Positions 36,067-45,042 of a DNA stretch of 45,375 nt are shown here, one piece after another. Under the pieces are notes generated by a model. It had not been told where the DNA came from. It did no database searches and worked only from the letters and a program-made list of their open reading frames with translations. The stretch is from Lachnospiraceae bacterium (GTDB lineage Bacteria; Bacillota; Clostridia; Lachnospirales; Lachnospiraceae). Location: assembly GCA_014804355.1 (NCBI GenBank), contig JAAUZY010000037.1, positions 32,540 through 77,914 of the forward strand, in the 5' to 3' direction. Position numbers and translations under genes: made by a program. Position 1 is the first letter of the stretch. Every line of letters begins with the position of its first letter.

Positions 36067-39000
36067 CTATAAACCAAAGAGTCCGAGTCCCTTTCCTTTG
36101 ATCTTAAATGTAGCAGTCTTCGTACCACCGTAATTACCCAGTCCGCGGATCACCACTTTAGCCTTACCCTTGTTGATATTATTGCTGTAACTGCCTGCCA
36201 CAATCTCAAACTCTTCCGGCTTTAAGGCTGTACCGTTTACTTCCACATAGACCACCTGCGGATCGGCTTTTGTATCAAGCTCGATCGCTTTGCCGGTATA
36301 GGTCTGGTCTTTTATGCTCACCTTAGCCTTCGTGATGCTCGCCGCAGTGATCCTGTAAGTTCCCGAAACTTCTCCGCTGTAATCCCTGCCCTTCGCCGTG
36401 ATGGTCACATTAATCTTGGTTCCGGCCGGAATGATATCGTCCACACCCACCGGTTCTCCTGCCTTCTTGTAAGTTTTGCCAATAAGGGTCCTCTCGACAT
36501 ACGAGTATTCCATGTTCTTGTCATAGTCTTTGCCCGCCGCCAGTTTTTTACCATTCGTGTCTGTCACCTGAACAGTTGTCTTATAAATATTCTTCTTATT
36601 CTGATAAACCTTATCGGCGGCAGTTACCGTCATCTTGCCGATATCCTGCGTAGTAATCTCATACTCTTTTGTTGTGCTTCCGGTAAAGTTGCCTTTGCCT
36701 TTGATCGTCAGTACAGCCAGACTACCCGCTGCATTATTCTGTTTATATGCCAGTGTATAATCCGTGCCTGCCTTCAGGGTCTGACCACCAAATTTTACAA
36801 CCGGCTCCGGCTTGCATCCGCCTTTCACGTAACTGTAAGACTTATCCAAACTAATCTTAACCCTGCTTATGTCATAGGCGGTAATCTTAAAGGTTTTCTT
36901 AATCTTTCCGCTGTACGCGTTCTTACCCGTAAATGTTGCGGTTGCGGTTCCCACCTTCACATTATTAGTGTACTCAACCTCATAATCCGTACCCTTCGTA
37001 AGCGTACGTGCTACTGTCTCACCGTTCGTTTTGACATTGACCGTCACAGTCTCCTTATCAGCGTAGATCGATTTGCCCGTATAAATTGGTGACATATTGC
37101 TAAACGAAAGCTCGACTTTCGCCTTATTCAAGGATGCAACCTCCGTAATCTTAAAGGTCACCCTCTTCGTACCAACATAATTTCCTTTTCCTACAACGAC
37201 AGCGGTCGCAGTTCCGACATTCGTATTATTCTCATATCTTACGGTGTAATCCTCGTCCAGAGTCAATACCTTACTCTTCTCCTTGACCGTAAGCTGCGGT
37301 TTAATGGCAGCACCCGTATAAGTCTGATTTGGTATCTTTGCCACTGTAAGCTTCGATACCAATATGCCGTCCGTGATCGTAAACCGGAAAGTTCTTTCTC
37401 CTTTATAATTGCCGATACCGGACACAGTTAAAGTATACGTGCCAACATCCTTGTAGCTTGCCTCCTGATTGTCTGCATTCCGTATAATATAATCCTTGTT
37501 GACCGCAAGCTTCTTACCGTTCCACAATACTGTCGGAGCCGGTTTCTGTGCCTTCTTGCTGTTGTATGTTACAGCAACATCATCGATAATGACGTCTGTG
37601 TCACTTATATTCTTGGGCACAATCGTAAAGGTTCTCGTTACCTTGCCTTCATAATTACCCTTGCCCACGATAATAATTGACGGTGCCTTAGCCGCATTAC
37701 GATCCGCCGCCTTCGTGTTGTTGGCATAGCTTATCGTGTAATCCTTCTTCTCCACAAGCCGCGTCTTATAATCATATACCCTGACCTCAGGCTTGATTGC
37801 CTTTCCGGTATAGGTATACTCCGAGACTTCCGTCATCCACAGTCCCTCCGGAATAATTCCGCTGCTGGGAATATCTTCCTCAGGCACTTCAGGCTCGTCA
37901 CCTTCTCCGCCTGACAGCAAATCGATATAATAATAGAATTTCACCGTATCGCTATCCGGTTGTCCCTGCTTACGCGCATACGCCCAGATCACCGTAAATC
38001 CGTTCACCTTCACTTCGATCGGGTTACTATAGAGTGTATAGCGATTGCTTTCCTTGTCAGGTTTCGAGCTGTCCAACGTATAATAAATCTCGGCGCCCTC
38101 TGTCTCACAGGACAGTTTGATCGTCGTCCCGCGGCGCACACCGCTTCCGGTAGCAACACTTGCTGTCGGAACTGCCACTGCATCCCTCGCCGCATATTTC
38201 TCACGTACACTGACTTGCACTGTCACCCGCAGGGACACTTCGCCCGCATCAACTTCCGCCGGCAGAACCACGGTACCTCCCATTATAAAGGTCTGCTCCG
38301 CTTCATTCCGCGGACTGTATGAAGTGCCGTCTGTCGCTACTCTCTCCCACGCTACCGCAGCTGTTTCGTTTATCTCTGTCAGCTCGTTTTCTTCCGCGCC
38401 GATATTCCGCGTTACAATCTTCACTGTCTCCGGCAGTTCAATCTTATCGATAGACGTGCCGTTTTCCACATTGGTCACCGGTGCCGGTGCAATAATCCGA
38501 AGCAGGTTCCTCGTCGGAACGATCTCTTTCTCCACTACCGTCAAGGTACCCGTCTGATATGTAATCCTGTAGTTGGGGCCTGCATCTGCATCCGCCGCTA
38601 CGATATCATATTTTCCTACCATATCGGTATTTTGAATATCACAAGTGAATCGCGGTTCTTTCAACAACGTATCGTCGTCCAACAGTCCCATCCCTTCAAT
38701 CTCATAGGAATAATCACTCCGATCCGGCAGCCTATCTTCTGTCTTAATCTCCAGATCGCCCACCTTAATAACTATTGGTCGTTGGGCAATGCTGAACGAA
38801 TACTCCATCGATCCCCGATACTTGTCAGTCTCCTCCGGTTTGGAGGTTGCGGTCACGGTAATCGTATATTCTCCGGCCGCGCTCGGCATACCATTCACGA
38901 TGTCACCGGACGAATATGCCCTGCCGTTTGCCAGCGTTCCCTCAATACTGTACTCAAAATCAACCTTATCCGTGATGTCCGTATTCTCGACACCGCTCTG

Positions 39001-40626
39001 ATTTAACACCACCTTCAGATTCTCTGTATTGCACACCACCGGAGTCCCGTCATACACTTTCGGCGACGGTGTTGTCGTAATACCGGATAGCGTGATACGG
39101 TCCTTCTCCAATACAGTCAGTATACCCGCCACGTGCTGGATCACATAATTCGGCCCCGCATATGCATTACGCGGTGTGATCGTATACTTTCCCGTCTTCT
39201 CCGTGTTAGAGATATCGCAGGTATATGACGGCTCCTTCGTGATTTCATCACCTTCCAGCAATCCCTCTATTTCATAATCAAATTCCGTCGGGATCTTATC
39301 GCCCTGCTTAATCTCCATATCCTTCGCCGTAAGTGTCACGGGTTTCTGGGTAATAGAAAAATCTCTCCTAAATTCGCCTCTGTACTTATCAGATATGACC
39401 ACTACTTTCAGTGTATATGTGCCGGCCTCTTTCGGTGTACCAGTCTTATTCTCCGGACTATCCGGTCCGTTAATATCATTTGAAGTGTACAGTGTCCCAT
39501 CCTTCTGTCCGCCCGAGATGCTGTACTGTAATTGTGATATCAGACTGGGAATTTCCGTCCCGGACGATGTCACCTTCACCTTACTGATATCACATACTAT
39601 CGGCGTTCCGTCATATACTTTGTCGGACACGGTAATACCGGAAATCTCAACTGTCTCCTTACTTGCCACGGTAAGTGTTCCCTCCTGATAGCTGATGATA
39701 TAATTAGCTCCTGCATCAGCGCCCGAAGCAGAAATCGTGTATTTGCCCGGCTTTGTCAGATTACCGTCTTCATCAGGTTCCACATCACATTCAATGGTCG
39801 GCTGTGGATTGATTGCGTCCCCTCTTACCAGAGTACCAACAATCATATAATCATTCGGCGTGTTTAAAACCGGTTTCGGATCGCCGATCTTTTTCGTTAC
39901 ATCCTTGGGCTTTATAGTAATTGGTCTCTGTTTAATAGAAAAAGAATAACTTTGTGAACCCGTATACTTGCCGTTTCCATCTTCCACTGTAACTGTAAGT
40001 GTATAATCTCCCGCTCTATTCGGCATTCCACTGCTGATACTATTAGACGTACTACCGCTGTTAGAATATACATCACCGTCCTTCATAGTACCCGAAATAG
40101 TGTATTTAAAATCAACCTGAGATGTAACGTCCTCATCTTTTTTTGAAGCCGATACTTCCTTAGGTACGACTGCCGTCAATGTACCACTAGCAATTGCCGC
40201 AGAGCCATCGTATGTTTTATTCGCCACTGCAATTCCTGAGATCGTAACCCTGACAGGTCCTGCCGGTTCCTCATCTTCATCCGCCTGTGCTGCCGATGCA
40301 TTTGATTCAACTGCCTCAGGAGCACTATATACTTCCGCACTTTCCTCCTGGTTCTCAATCTGCGGTTCACCCTCCGGCACAGTACCCCGCTCCGGCTGTG
40401 TCTGTCCGTTTGTATCCGAATTCTCAACCACAGTCTCATCAGCTGCTGACGAATCCGCCACTGGCATCATATCTTCTGTTATTTCCAGATTTTCCTCCGC
40501 GTACAAGTTCCCTTCCTGCGCCGCCTGCACAGTAAGCATATTGATATCCATACTTCCTATGCAAACAGCCGCCGAAAGCAGCCATGCTGTCATCCTCATA
40601 CGCTTTGTCCGAAATACTTTGCTCAT
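36067..40626 (-). CDS. Large secreted YDG/MBG-repeat protein
   Basis: A 1519-residue protein. A signal peptide (TAWLLSAAVCIGSMDI) is followed by an acidic linker. Three ~190-residue units (about residues 125-321, 324-505, 510-698) each begin with a V/TYDGT or KTYDGS motif and carry a second half with GAxGPNY or GANY and GTLTV, as in YDG/MBG domains. Residues ~700-815 are an unassigned Ig-like part, ~820-900 a chitobiase-C-terminal-like unit (AEIYYTLDSSKPD), and ~930-1519 seven further repeats built on YTGKAIKPEV ... DYTISYANN ... GKGNYEGKVTRTF. No LPxTG-type signal or C-terminal helix is visible, so it may be released or held non-covalently. The ATG at 40626 has AAAGGAG 8 bases before it; an upstream ATG at 40761 would place 45 residues before the signal peptide and is rejected. 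Confidence 0.85.
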   Translation of the reverse strand: MSKVFRTKRMRMTAWLLSAAVCIGSMDINMLTVQAAQEGNLYAEENLEITEDMMPVADSSAADETVVENSDTNGQTQPERGTVPEGEPQIENQEESAEVYSAPEAVESNASAAQADEDEEPAGPVRVTISGIAVANKTYDGSAAIASGTLTAVVPKEVSASKKDEDVTSQVDFKYTISGTMKDGDVYSNSGSTSNSISSGMPNRAGDYTLTVTVEDGNGKYTGSQSYSFSIKQRPITIKPKDVTKKIGDPKPVLNTPNDYMIVGTLVRGDAINPQPTIECDVEPDEDGNLTKPGKYTISASGADAGANYIISYQEGTLTVASKETVEISGITVSDKVYDGTPIVCDISKVKVTSSGTEIPSLISQLQYSISGGQKDGTLYTSNDINGPDSPENKTGTPKEAGTYTLKVVVISDKYRGEFRRDFSITQKPVTLTAKDMEIKQGDKIPTEFDYEIEGLLEGDEITKEPSYTCDISNTEKTGKYTITPRNAYAGPNYVIQHVAGILTVLEKDRITLSGITTTPSPKVYDGTPVVCNTENLKVVLNQSGVENTDITDKVDFEYSIEGTLANGRAYSSGDIVNGMPSAAGEYTITVTATSKPEETDKYRGSMEYSFSIAQRPIVIKVGDLEIKTEDRLPDRSDYSYEIEGMGLLDDDTLLKEPRFTCDIQNTDMVGKYDIVAADADAGPNYRITYQTGTLTVVEKEIVPTRNLLRIIAPAPVTNVENGTSIDKIELPETVKIVTRNIGAEENELTEINETAAVAWERVATDGTSYSPRNEAEQTFIMGGTVVLPAEVDAGEVSLRVTVQVSVREKYAARDAVAVPTASVATGSGVRRGTTIKLSCETEGAEIYYTLDSSKPDKESNRYTLYSNPIEVKVNGFTVIWAYARKQGQPDSDTVKFYYYIDLLSGGEGDEPEVPEEDIPSSGIIPEGLWMTEVSEYTYTGKAIKPEVRVYDYKTRLVEKKDYTISYANNTKAADRNAAKAPSIIIVGKGNYEGKVTRTFTIVPKNISDTDVIIDDVAVTYNSKKAQKPAPTVLWNGKKLAVNKDYIIRNADNQEASYKDVGTYTLTVSGIGNYKGERTFRFTITDGILVSKLTVAKIPNQTYTGAAIKPQLTVKEKSKVLTLDEDYTVRYENNTNVGTATAVVVGKGNYVGTKRVTFKITEVASLNKAKVELSFSNMSPIYTGKSIYADKETVTVNVKTNGETVARTLTKGTDYEVEYTNNVKVGTATATFTGKNAYSGKIKKTFKITAYDISRVKISLDKSYSYVKGGCKPEPVVKFGGQTLKAGTDYTLAYKQNNAAGSLAVLTIKGKGNFTGSTTKEYEITTQDIGKMTVTAADKVYQNKKNIYKTTVQVTDTNGKKLAAGKDYDKNMEYSYVERTLIGKTYKKAGEPVGVDDIIPAGTKINVTITAKGRDYSGEVSGTYRITAASITKAKVSIKDQTYTGKAIELDTKADPQVVYVEVNGTALKPEEFEIVAGSYSNNINKGKAKVVIRGLGNYGGTKTATFKIKGKGLGLFGL

Positions 40627-40684
40627 TCCCAACACTCCTTTATCCTTATAGCAATACCAGATATAGATATACTTATACATATTT

Positions 40685-40713
40685 ATTATACTCGAAACAC
40701 AACCTGTTGTAAA
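40685..40713 (-). promoter_or_regulatory. Promoter for the MBG-repeat protein gene
   Basis: Minus-strand TTTACA (40713..40708), 17-base spacer, TATAAT (40690..40685), about 60 bases before the ATG at 40626. Confidence 0.72.
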
Positions 40714-40860
40714 TTCTTCTTTTTCATATTTACCCACATTTCCTATATTTATATCATACATATTTACCTTTTATATTTGTATATACCATATTTATGTACT
40801 CTTCTCTCAGTCTGCAAGTTTGCCCCTCTCCTAAAATGCAGAGCAATATTAAAATTTGTA

Positions 40861-40887
40861 ACACATACACGCCTCGCTCATAAGATA
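40861..40887 (+). promoter_or_regulatory. Possible SigK-like promoter of the cysteine-rich small gene
   Basis: AC (40861-40862), 16 bases, CATAAGATA (40879-40887). This fits the mother-cell sigma-K form AC-N16/17-CATANNNTA, which is low in information. It lies 31 bases before the ATG at 40919. No good sigma-A pair is visible there. Confidence 0.3.
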
Positions 40888-40918
40888 AACCATAAACAAC
40901 ATTTGGAGGAACAAATAA

Positions 40919-41155
40919 ATGAGCGATTTATCAGCAACTCACTGCGGATGCAACAATAATAACACCAGTCTTTTCGGCGGCAACGGATGCGGTTCCTGGA
41001 TCTGGATCCTGCTCCTCTTATCCTGCTGCGGAAACAACAATGATGGATGCGGATGCGACGGCGGCGGTTTCAGCCTCTTCGGTAATAACGGCGACAATGG
41101 CTGCTGCAACACATTGATCTGGTTATTGATCCTTTCCAGCTGCTGCGGTAACTAA
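40919..41155 (+). CDS. Small Cys/Gly/Asn-rich protein with internal duplication
   Basis: A 78-residue protein of low complexity. It consists of two similar halves, each with SLFGGNG or SLFGNNG, a hydrophobic stretch (WIWILLLLSCCGN, LIWLLILSSCCGN) and Cys/Gly/Asn runs. Such proteins in clostridia are often annotated as chorion-class high-cysteine proteins; the name is only descriptive. The two hydrophobic parts could insert in or pack on a membrane or coat layer. GGAGG lies 9 bases before the ATG and a strong terminator follows the gene, so it is a real, well-expressed monocistronic unit. A spore-coat role is inference, based on composition and the possible SigK-like promoter. Confidence 0.8.
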   Translation: MSDLSATHCGCNNNNTSLFGGNGCGSWIWILLLLSCCGNNNDGCGCDGGGFSLFGNNGDNGCCNTLIWLLILSSCCGN

Positions 41156-41201
41156 TCCATGAAACTCCCCTTTTACACATCTATTTGATTTCACATCTGG
41201 G

Positions 41202-41235
41202 AAATAGGCTCTTGCACTTTAGAGCCTATTTTTCT
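41202..41235 (+). terminator. Strong intrinsic terminator after the cysteine-rich gene
   Basis: AAATAGGCTCT (41202-41212) pairs perfectly with AGAGCCTATTT (41221-41231), 8-base loop, 11-bp stem, followed by further T residues. Confidence 0.9.
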
Positions 41236-41296
41236 CACATGTGTCATATACTGTAGAGAAAAATCAGTGCACCATGGCATCAGAAAGGCATATCCT

Positions 41297-41869
41297 ATGG
41301 CAGCTAAAAATGAAGAAGCAGCAAACGTTATGGCATTCGATGCCTTATACACTACCAACAATATTCAGAAATGGAAGGTTCTTCTCCCCTACATAGATCC
41401 CTCAATGCAGAAGCACATGGCGATCTATATTAAATATATGGAGTTGCAATACACAATGAGTTATGTCAGACGGCATCCTTTTCAGATCAGCGGATGCAGT
41501 ATACCTTCCGATAAAAAGCCGGATCTGCGCGAGCTGTGCCGGCAATTATGTCTCTACTCTTCCCCCGAAGAAATCAGACAATTGGAACAGATGCAGAACA
41601 TGTTACAGACCATGGAAACCATGCAGGAAATGTCTCAGACCATGTCTGCCCTGCAGGAAATCTTTCCCGATCTTTCCGCCGCATCGCATTTCGGGGATTT
41701 CGTTTCCTCCGAAAACACCAGTGATGCCGAAGCAGATTCGAAAGAATCAGCCGGTTTCGGTGATGCTGCACCGTTTTCCATGATGGATATGTTAACGAAC
41801 ATGCTCACACCGGAACAGAAGGCCATGTACGAAATGTTCCAGCAAAACACAGACACACAAGAGTCGTAA
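41297..41869 (+). CDS. Hypothetical protein, helical, Met/Gln-rich
   Basis: A 190-residue protein of unknown function. The first ~75 residues (IQKWKVLLPYIDPSMQKHMAIYIKYMELQYTM) look like packed amphipathic helices. A middle part contains CRQLCLYSSPEEIRQLEQM followed by a Met/Gln/Glu-rich coiled segment (NMLQTMETMQEMSQTM). The C-terminus is acidic and Ser-rich and ends with a hydrophobic patch (FSMMDMLTNMLTPEQKAMYEMF). No signal peptide or catalytic motif is seen. I chose the ATG at 41297 since AAAGG lies 8 bases before it; an in-frame ATG at 41267 lacks a site. The YSSPEEIxxLE motif recurs in the next gene. Confidence 0.72.
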   Translation: MAAKNEEAANVMAFDALYTTNNIQKWKVLLPYIDPSMQKHMAIYIKYMELQYTMSYVRRHPFQISGCSIPSDKKPDLRELCRQLCLYSSPEEIRQLEQMQNMLQTMETMQEMSQTMSALQEIFPDLSAASHFGDFVSSENTSDAEADSKESAGFGDAAPFSMMDMLTNMLTPEQKAMYEMFQQNTDTQES

Positions 41870-41970
41870 TATTTTTTTCGTACAACCAAAAGCAGTCCTC
41901 GTTACAATTATATCGAAAAAGGATTCCGCACGGATCAGGCTATGATCTAAGCGGCAGAAAGGATGATATC

Positions 41971-42237
41971 ATGACCGGAAACTGGATGGACGATCCGGCT
42001 GTCGCGCATATTGACAAAGCAAAGCTGGACTTTCTGCAGTCCCTTGTCTTCGAGAGCCAGTCTCTCACCAAGGAGCAGATGATGCCTTTCTTTATGGCGA
42101 TCGCTAAAAGAGGCAGGGACAACCACATTTCTTTTACAAAGGAAGAGGTGGAAACAATCACCGCCACGATACGCAGTTATTCTACGCCGGAAGAACTGGA
42201 TAAGATCGACAAATTAATGAAACTGAGTAAAAAATAA
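41971..42237 (+). CDS. Small hypothetical protein sharing a YSxPEE motif with its neighbour
   Basis: An 88-residue, charged, helical protein with no signal peptide. The C-terminus (RSYSTPEELDKIDKLMKL) matches the YSSPEEIRQLEQMQNML segment of the protein encoded just upstream, which suggests common ancestry or a joint partner. The N-terminal half (LDFLQSLVFESQSLTKEQMMPFFMAIAKRG) is a compact helical region. AAAGGA lies 7 bases before the ATG. It follows the upstream gene after 101 bases, and a strong bidirectional terminator ends the unit. Function is not recognised. Confidence 0.72.
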   Translation: MTGNWMDDPAVAHIDKAKLDFLQSLVFESQSLTKEQMMPFFMAIAKRGRDNHISFTKEEVETITATIRSYSTPEELDKIDKLMKLSKK

Positions 42238-42242
42238 CGCAA

Positions 42243-42269
42243 AAAAAAACGAGCTCTGCTCGTTTTTTT
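42243..42269. terminator. Bidirectional terminator between small-gene cluster and leuS
   Basis: A-tract plus ACGAGC (to 42254), 3-base loop, GCTCGTTTTTTT (42258-42269). Both strands end in a T run after the stem. The right arm overlaps the last stop codon bases of leuS. Confidence 0.93.
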
Positions 42270-44796
42270 ATTTCTGTACAATATTTACGATCCTGCCCGG
42301 AACATAAATCTCTTTTACGATCGTTCCTGTCAGCTTATCTGCAATGACCTCTTTCGCCTTTGCGATCACATCGTCTTTCGGATCATCTTTGCCGATGGCA
42401 AGGGTTGCCCTTGTCTTGCCGTTGATCTGTACCGCGATCTCTACCGTAGACTCTACAGTCTTGGCTTCATCGAACTCCGGCCATGTAGTCTGGTACACTC
42501 TGCCTTCAAATCCTACTCTCTGCCACAGTTCTTCTGTAATATGCGGCGCTACCGGATTCAACATCGTGATCAGTGTCTTAAACTCGCCCTTGGTCACGGA
42601 ATTTTTCTTATAGAAATCATTGATGAGCGCCATCATTACAGCAATCGCCGTGTTATATTTCAGATTTTCAAAATCATTGCTGACTTTCTTGATTGTCTGA
42701 TGCATCTTCGTCTCAAAATCTTTAGAATACTCCATATCATCCGTCAGAATATCCTGCAATTTCCAGACTCTCTCCAGGAAACGCCGGCAGCCCTTGACAC
42801 CGTCTTCACTCCACCCTGCGCTTAATTCAAAAGCGCCGATAAACATTTCATAGGTTCTGAGTGTGTCTGCGCCATAATCTGTCACAATGTCATCGGGATT
42901 CACCACATTACCGAGGGATTTGGACATCTTAACTACCGGATGTTCCGCCATCTCTCCGTATTTTTCCTTAAGCGCCTCCCGTGCCGCCTTCTCACTGCCA
43001 TGCTCCTGAAGCAGCTTCTCCTGTTCTTTCGCGGACAAATTCGCAAAATTATGAGGGTTCAGTCCGAGAATCATGCCATGAGATGTTCTCTTCGCATAAG
43101 GCTCGGGACAGGGAACCGCTTTCTGATCATAAAGGAACTTATGCCAGAATCTGGAATATAACAAATGCAATGTTGTATGCTCCATACCGCCGTTATACCA
43201 GTCCACCGGCATCCAGTATTCCAGAGCCTCTTTACTTGCAAGCGCCTCCGTATTATTCGGATCCGTATATCTTAAGAAGTACCACGAGGAACCTGCCCAC
43301 TGAGGCATGGTATCTGTCTCTCTCTTCGCCGGACCGCCGCAACACGGACATGTGGTATTGACCCAATCAGTCATAAGCGCAAGCGGAGATTCTCCGGTGT
43401 CTGTAGGCATATAACTGTCCACCTCCGGAAGCTCCAGAGGCAGCTCACTTTCATCTATCGGTACATAACCGCATTTCTCGCAGTATACAATCGGAATAGG
43501 CTCACCCCAGTAGCGCTGTCTGGAAAATACCCAGTCCCTTAATTTAAAGTTCGTCTTAGCACAGCCGATGCCTTTCTCTTCCAAGAATGCGATCATCTTC
43601 GCTTTAGCTTCCTCCACGCCAAGTCCGCTGATAAAGCCGGAATTAACGATCGTACCTGTGGCCACATCCGTATATACTTCTTCCTGCACATCTCTGCCAC
43701 CCGCAACAACCTCAATGATCGGCAGATCAAACTTCTTCGCAAACTCCCAGTCCCTCTCATCATGAGCCGGAACCGCCATGATCGCACCTGTACCGTAACT
43801 CATAAGTACATAATCGGAAACAAAAATCGGTATCTCCACGTCGCTGACCGGATTGACTGCCGTCAACCCGTCAATCTTAACGCCGGTCTTCTCCTTTGCC
43901 AGTTCCGCACGCTCGAAATCAGACTTTCTCGCCGCCTGCTCACGATAGGCTACGATTTCATCCCAGTTTTTAATATCCTCTTTATACTTATCCAGAAGCG
44001 GATGTTCCGGAGACATAACCATATACGTCACGCCGAACAGCGTATCACATCTGGTCGTGTATATACGCATCTTATCTTCTTTGCCTTTGATAATAAAATC
44101 AACTTCGGCACCGGTAGACTTACCGATCCAGTTCTTCTGAGAAACCTTCACCCTCTCTACATAGTCAACCGTGTCAAGTCCTTCGATCAGTTTGTCCGCA
44201 TACTCTGTGATCTTAAGCATCCACTGGCTCTTCACCTTGCGAACAACCTCGGAACCGCATCGTTCACATACGCCGTTAACTACTTCCTCGTTGGCAAGCC
44301 CGACTTTGCAGGAGGTACACCAGTTGATCGGCATCTCGGATTTGTATGCCAGACCGGCCTTAAATAATTTCAGGAAAATCCACTGAGTCCACTTATAATA
44401 ATTCGGATCTGTTGTGTTGACTTCCCTGTCCCAGTCAAAAGAATATCCAAGCGAGTGCAGCTGCCCTTTAAAACGCGCTACATTATTCTGTGTCACGATC
44501 TTCGGATGAATATGATTCTGAATCGCATAATTCTCCGTAGGAAGACCGAACGCATCCCATCCCATCGGATAGAGTACGTTATATCCCTGCATCCTTCTCT
44601 TTCTCGCCACAATATCAAGTGCGGTATAGGGTCTCGGATGCCCTACATGAAGTCCCTGTCCCGAAGGATATGGGAATTCCACCAACGCATAATATTTCGG
44701 TTTGGAATAATCATCAGAAGTCTTAAACGCCTTCTCATCATCCCATACTTTCTGCCACTTTGTCTCTACTTCTCTGTGATTGTAAACTTCTGCCAT
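42268..44796 (-). CDS. leuS: Leucyl-tRNA synthetase
   Basis: An 842-residue class I synthetase that charges tRNA-Leu. It shows the HIGH-type motif [14 protein letters not shown] near residue 45, paired zinc cysteines ([16 protein letters not shown] with CERCG, and YCEKCGYVP and [18 protein letters not shown]), the editing domain in the middle ([18 protein letters not shown]), and the KMSKS loop [14 protein letters not shown]. The length is usual for bacteria. I chose the ATG at 44796 ([15 protein letters not shown]), the family start; AAAGG lies 12 bases before it, a somewhat long spacing. An ATG at 44862 would lie inside the leader. No T-box is visible, although this would be a common site for one. 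Confidence 0.97.
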   Translation of the reverse strand: MAEVYNHREVETKWQKVWDDEKAFKTSDDYSKPKYYALVEFPYPSGQGLHVGHPRPYTALDIVARKRRMQGYNVLYPMGWDAFGLPTENYAIQNHIHPKIVTQNNVARFKGQLHSLGYSFDWDREVNTTDPNYYKWTQWIFLKLFKAGLAYKSEMPINWCTSCKVGLANEEVVNGVCERCGSEVVRKVKSQWMLKITEYADKLIEGLDTVDYVERVKVSQKNWIGKSTGAEVDFIIKGKEDKMRIYTTRCDTLFGVTYMVMSPEHPLLDKYKEDIKNWDEIVAYREQAARKSDFERAELAKEKTGVKIDGLTAVNPVSDVEIPIFVSDYVLMSYGTGAIMAVPAHDERDWEFAKKFDLPIIEVVAGGRDVQEEVYTDVATGTIVNSGFISGLGVEEAKAKMIAFLEEKGIGCAKTNFKLRDWVFSRQRYWGEPIPIVYCEKCGYVPIDESELPLELPEVDSYMPTDTGESPLALMTDWVNTTCPCCGGPAKRETDTMPQWAGSSWYFLRYTDPNNTEALASKEALEYWMPVDWYNGGMEHTTLHLLYSRFWHKFLYDQKAVPCPEPYAKRTSHGMILGLNPHNFANLSAKEQEKLLQEHGSEKAAREALKEKYGEMAEHPVVKMSKSLGNVVNPDDIVTDYGADTLRTYEMFIGAFELSAGWSEDGVKGCRRFLERVWKLQDILTDDMEYSKDFETKMHQTIKKVSNDFENLKYNTAIAVMMALINDFYKKNSVTKGEFKTLITMLNPVAPHITEELWQRVGFEGRVYQTTWPEFDEAKTVESTVEIAVQINGKTRATLAIGKDDPKDDVIAKAKEVIADKLTGTIVKEIYVPGRIVNIVQK

Positions 44797-44815
44797 TTTA
44801 TGACCATACCTTTCA

Positions 44816-44874
44816 GCTCCGCACCTTTTATACCGACCGGGTTTACGGAGCAAATCTAGCAAACAAACTTGCTC
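44816..44874 (-). promoter_or_regulatory. leuS leader with two mutually exclusive hairpins
   Basis: On the minus strand, GAGCAA (44874..44869) can pair with TTGCTC (44853..44848) to form hairpin A (an inner AGCAA/TTGCT pairing also exists). GCTCCG (44851..44846) can pair with CGGAGC (44821..44816) to form hairpin B, ending a few bases before the AAAGG binding site. The two share 44848-44851, so only one can form at a time. A regulatory role is inference. Confidence 0.45.
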
Positions 44875-44890
44875 GTTATATCCACGCTTA

Positions 44891-44920
44891 ATATTTTATT
44901 ATACTGAATGAATTTGTCAA
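44891..44920 (-). promoter_or_regulatory. Likely leuS promoter
   Basis: A perfect minus-strand TTGACA (44920..44915) is followed, 17-18 bases on, by an A/T-rich AAAATAT (44897..44891). A better TATAAT lies only 11 bases after TTGACA, so the exact -10 is unclear. Confidence 0.4.
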
Positions 44921-44951
44921 GCGGATTGCATAACAATCTTTTCTCCCAATA

Positions 44952-44982
44952 GAAACAGGGCGTGTCAACCACGCCCCGTTCC
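44952..44982 (-). terminator. Terminator after the EF-G-like gene
   Basis: A 13-bp stem including two G-U pairs, with a core of GGGCGTG and CACGCCC, and a 5-base loop, followed by TATT only. The poor T tract lowers confidence, but the stem is strong and well placed between stop 45043 and leuS. Confidence 0.65.
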
Positions 44983-45042
44983 TATTATAGACCCTTCTCT
45001 ATCGCTATAGTCGGATCATATAGCATCCCGCGAGACATTCCC

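Noticed and set aside
44797..44940. T-box riboswitch before leuS
   Set aside because: No AGGGTGG-type antiterminator sequence or T-box terminator pair is visible in the leader.
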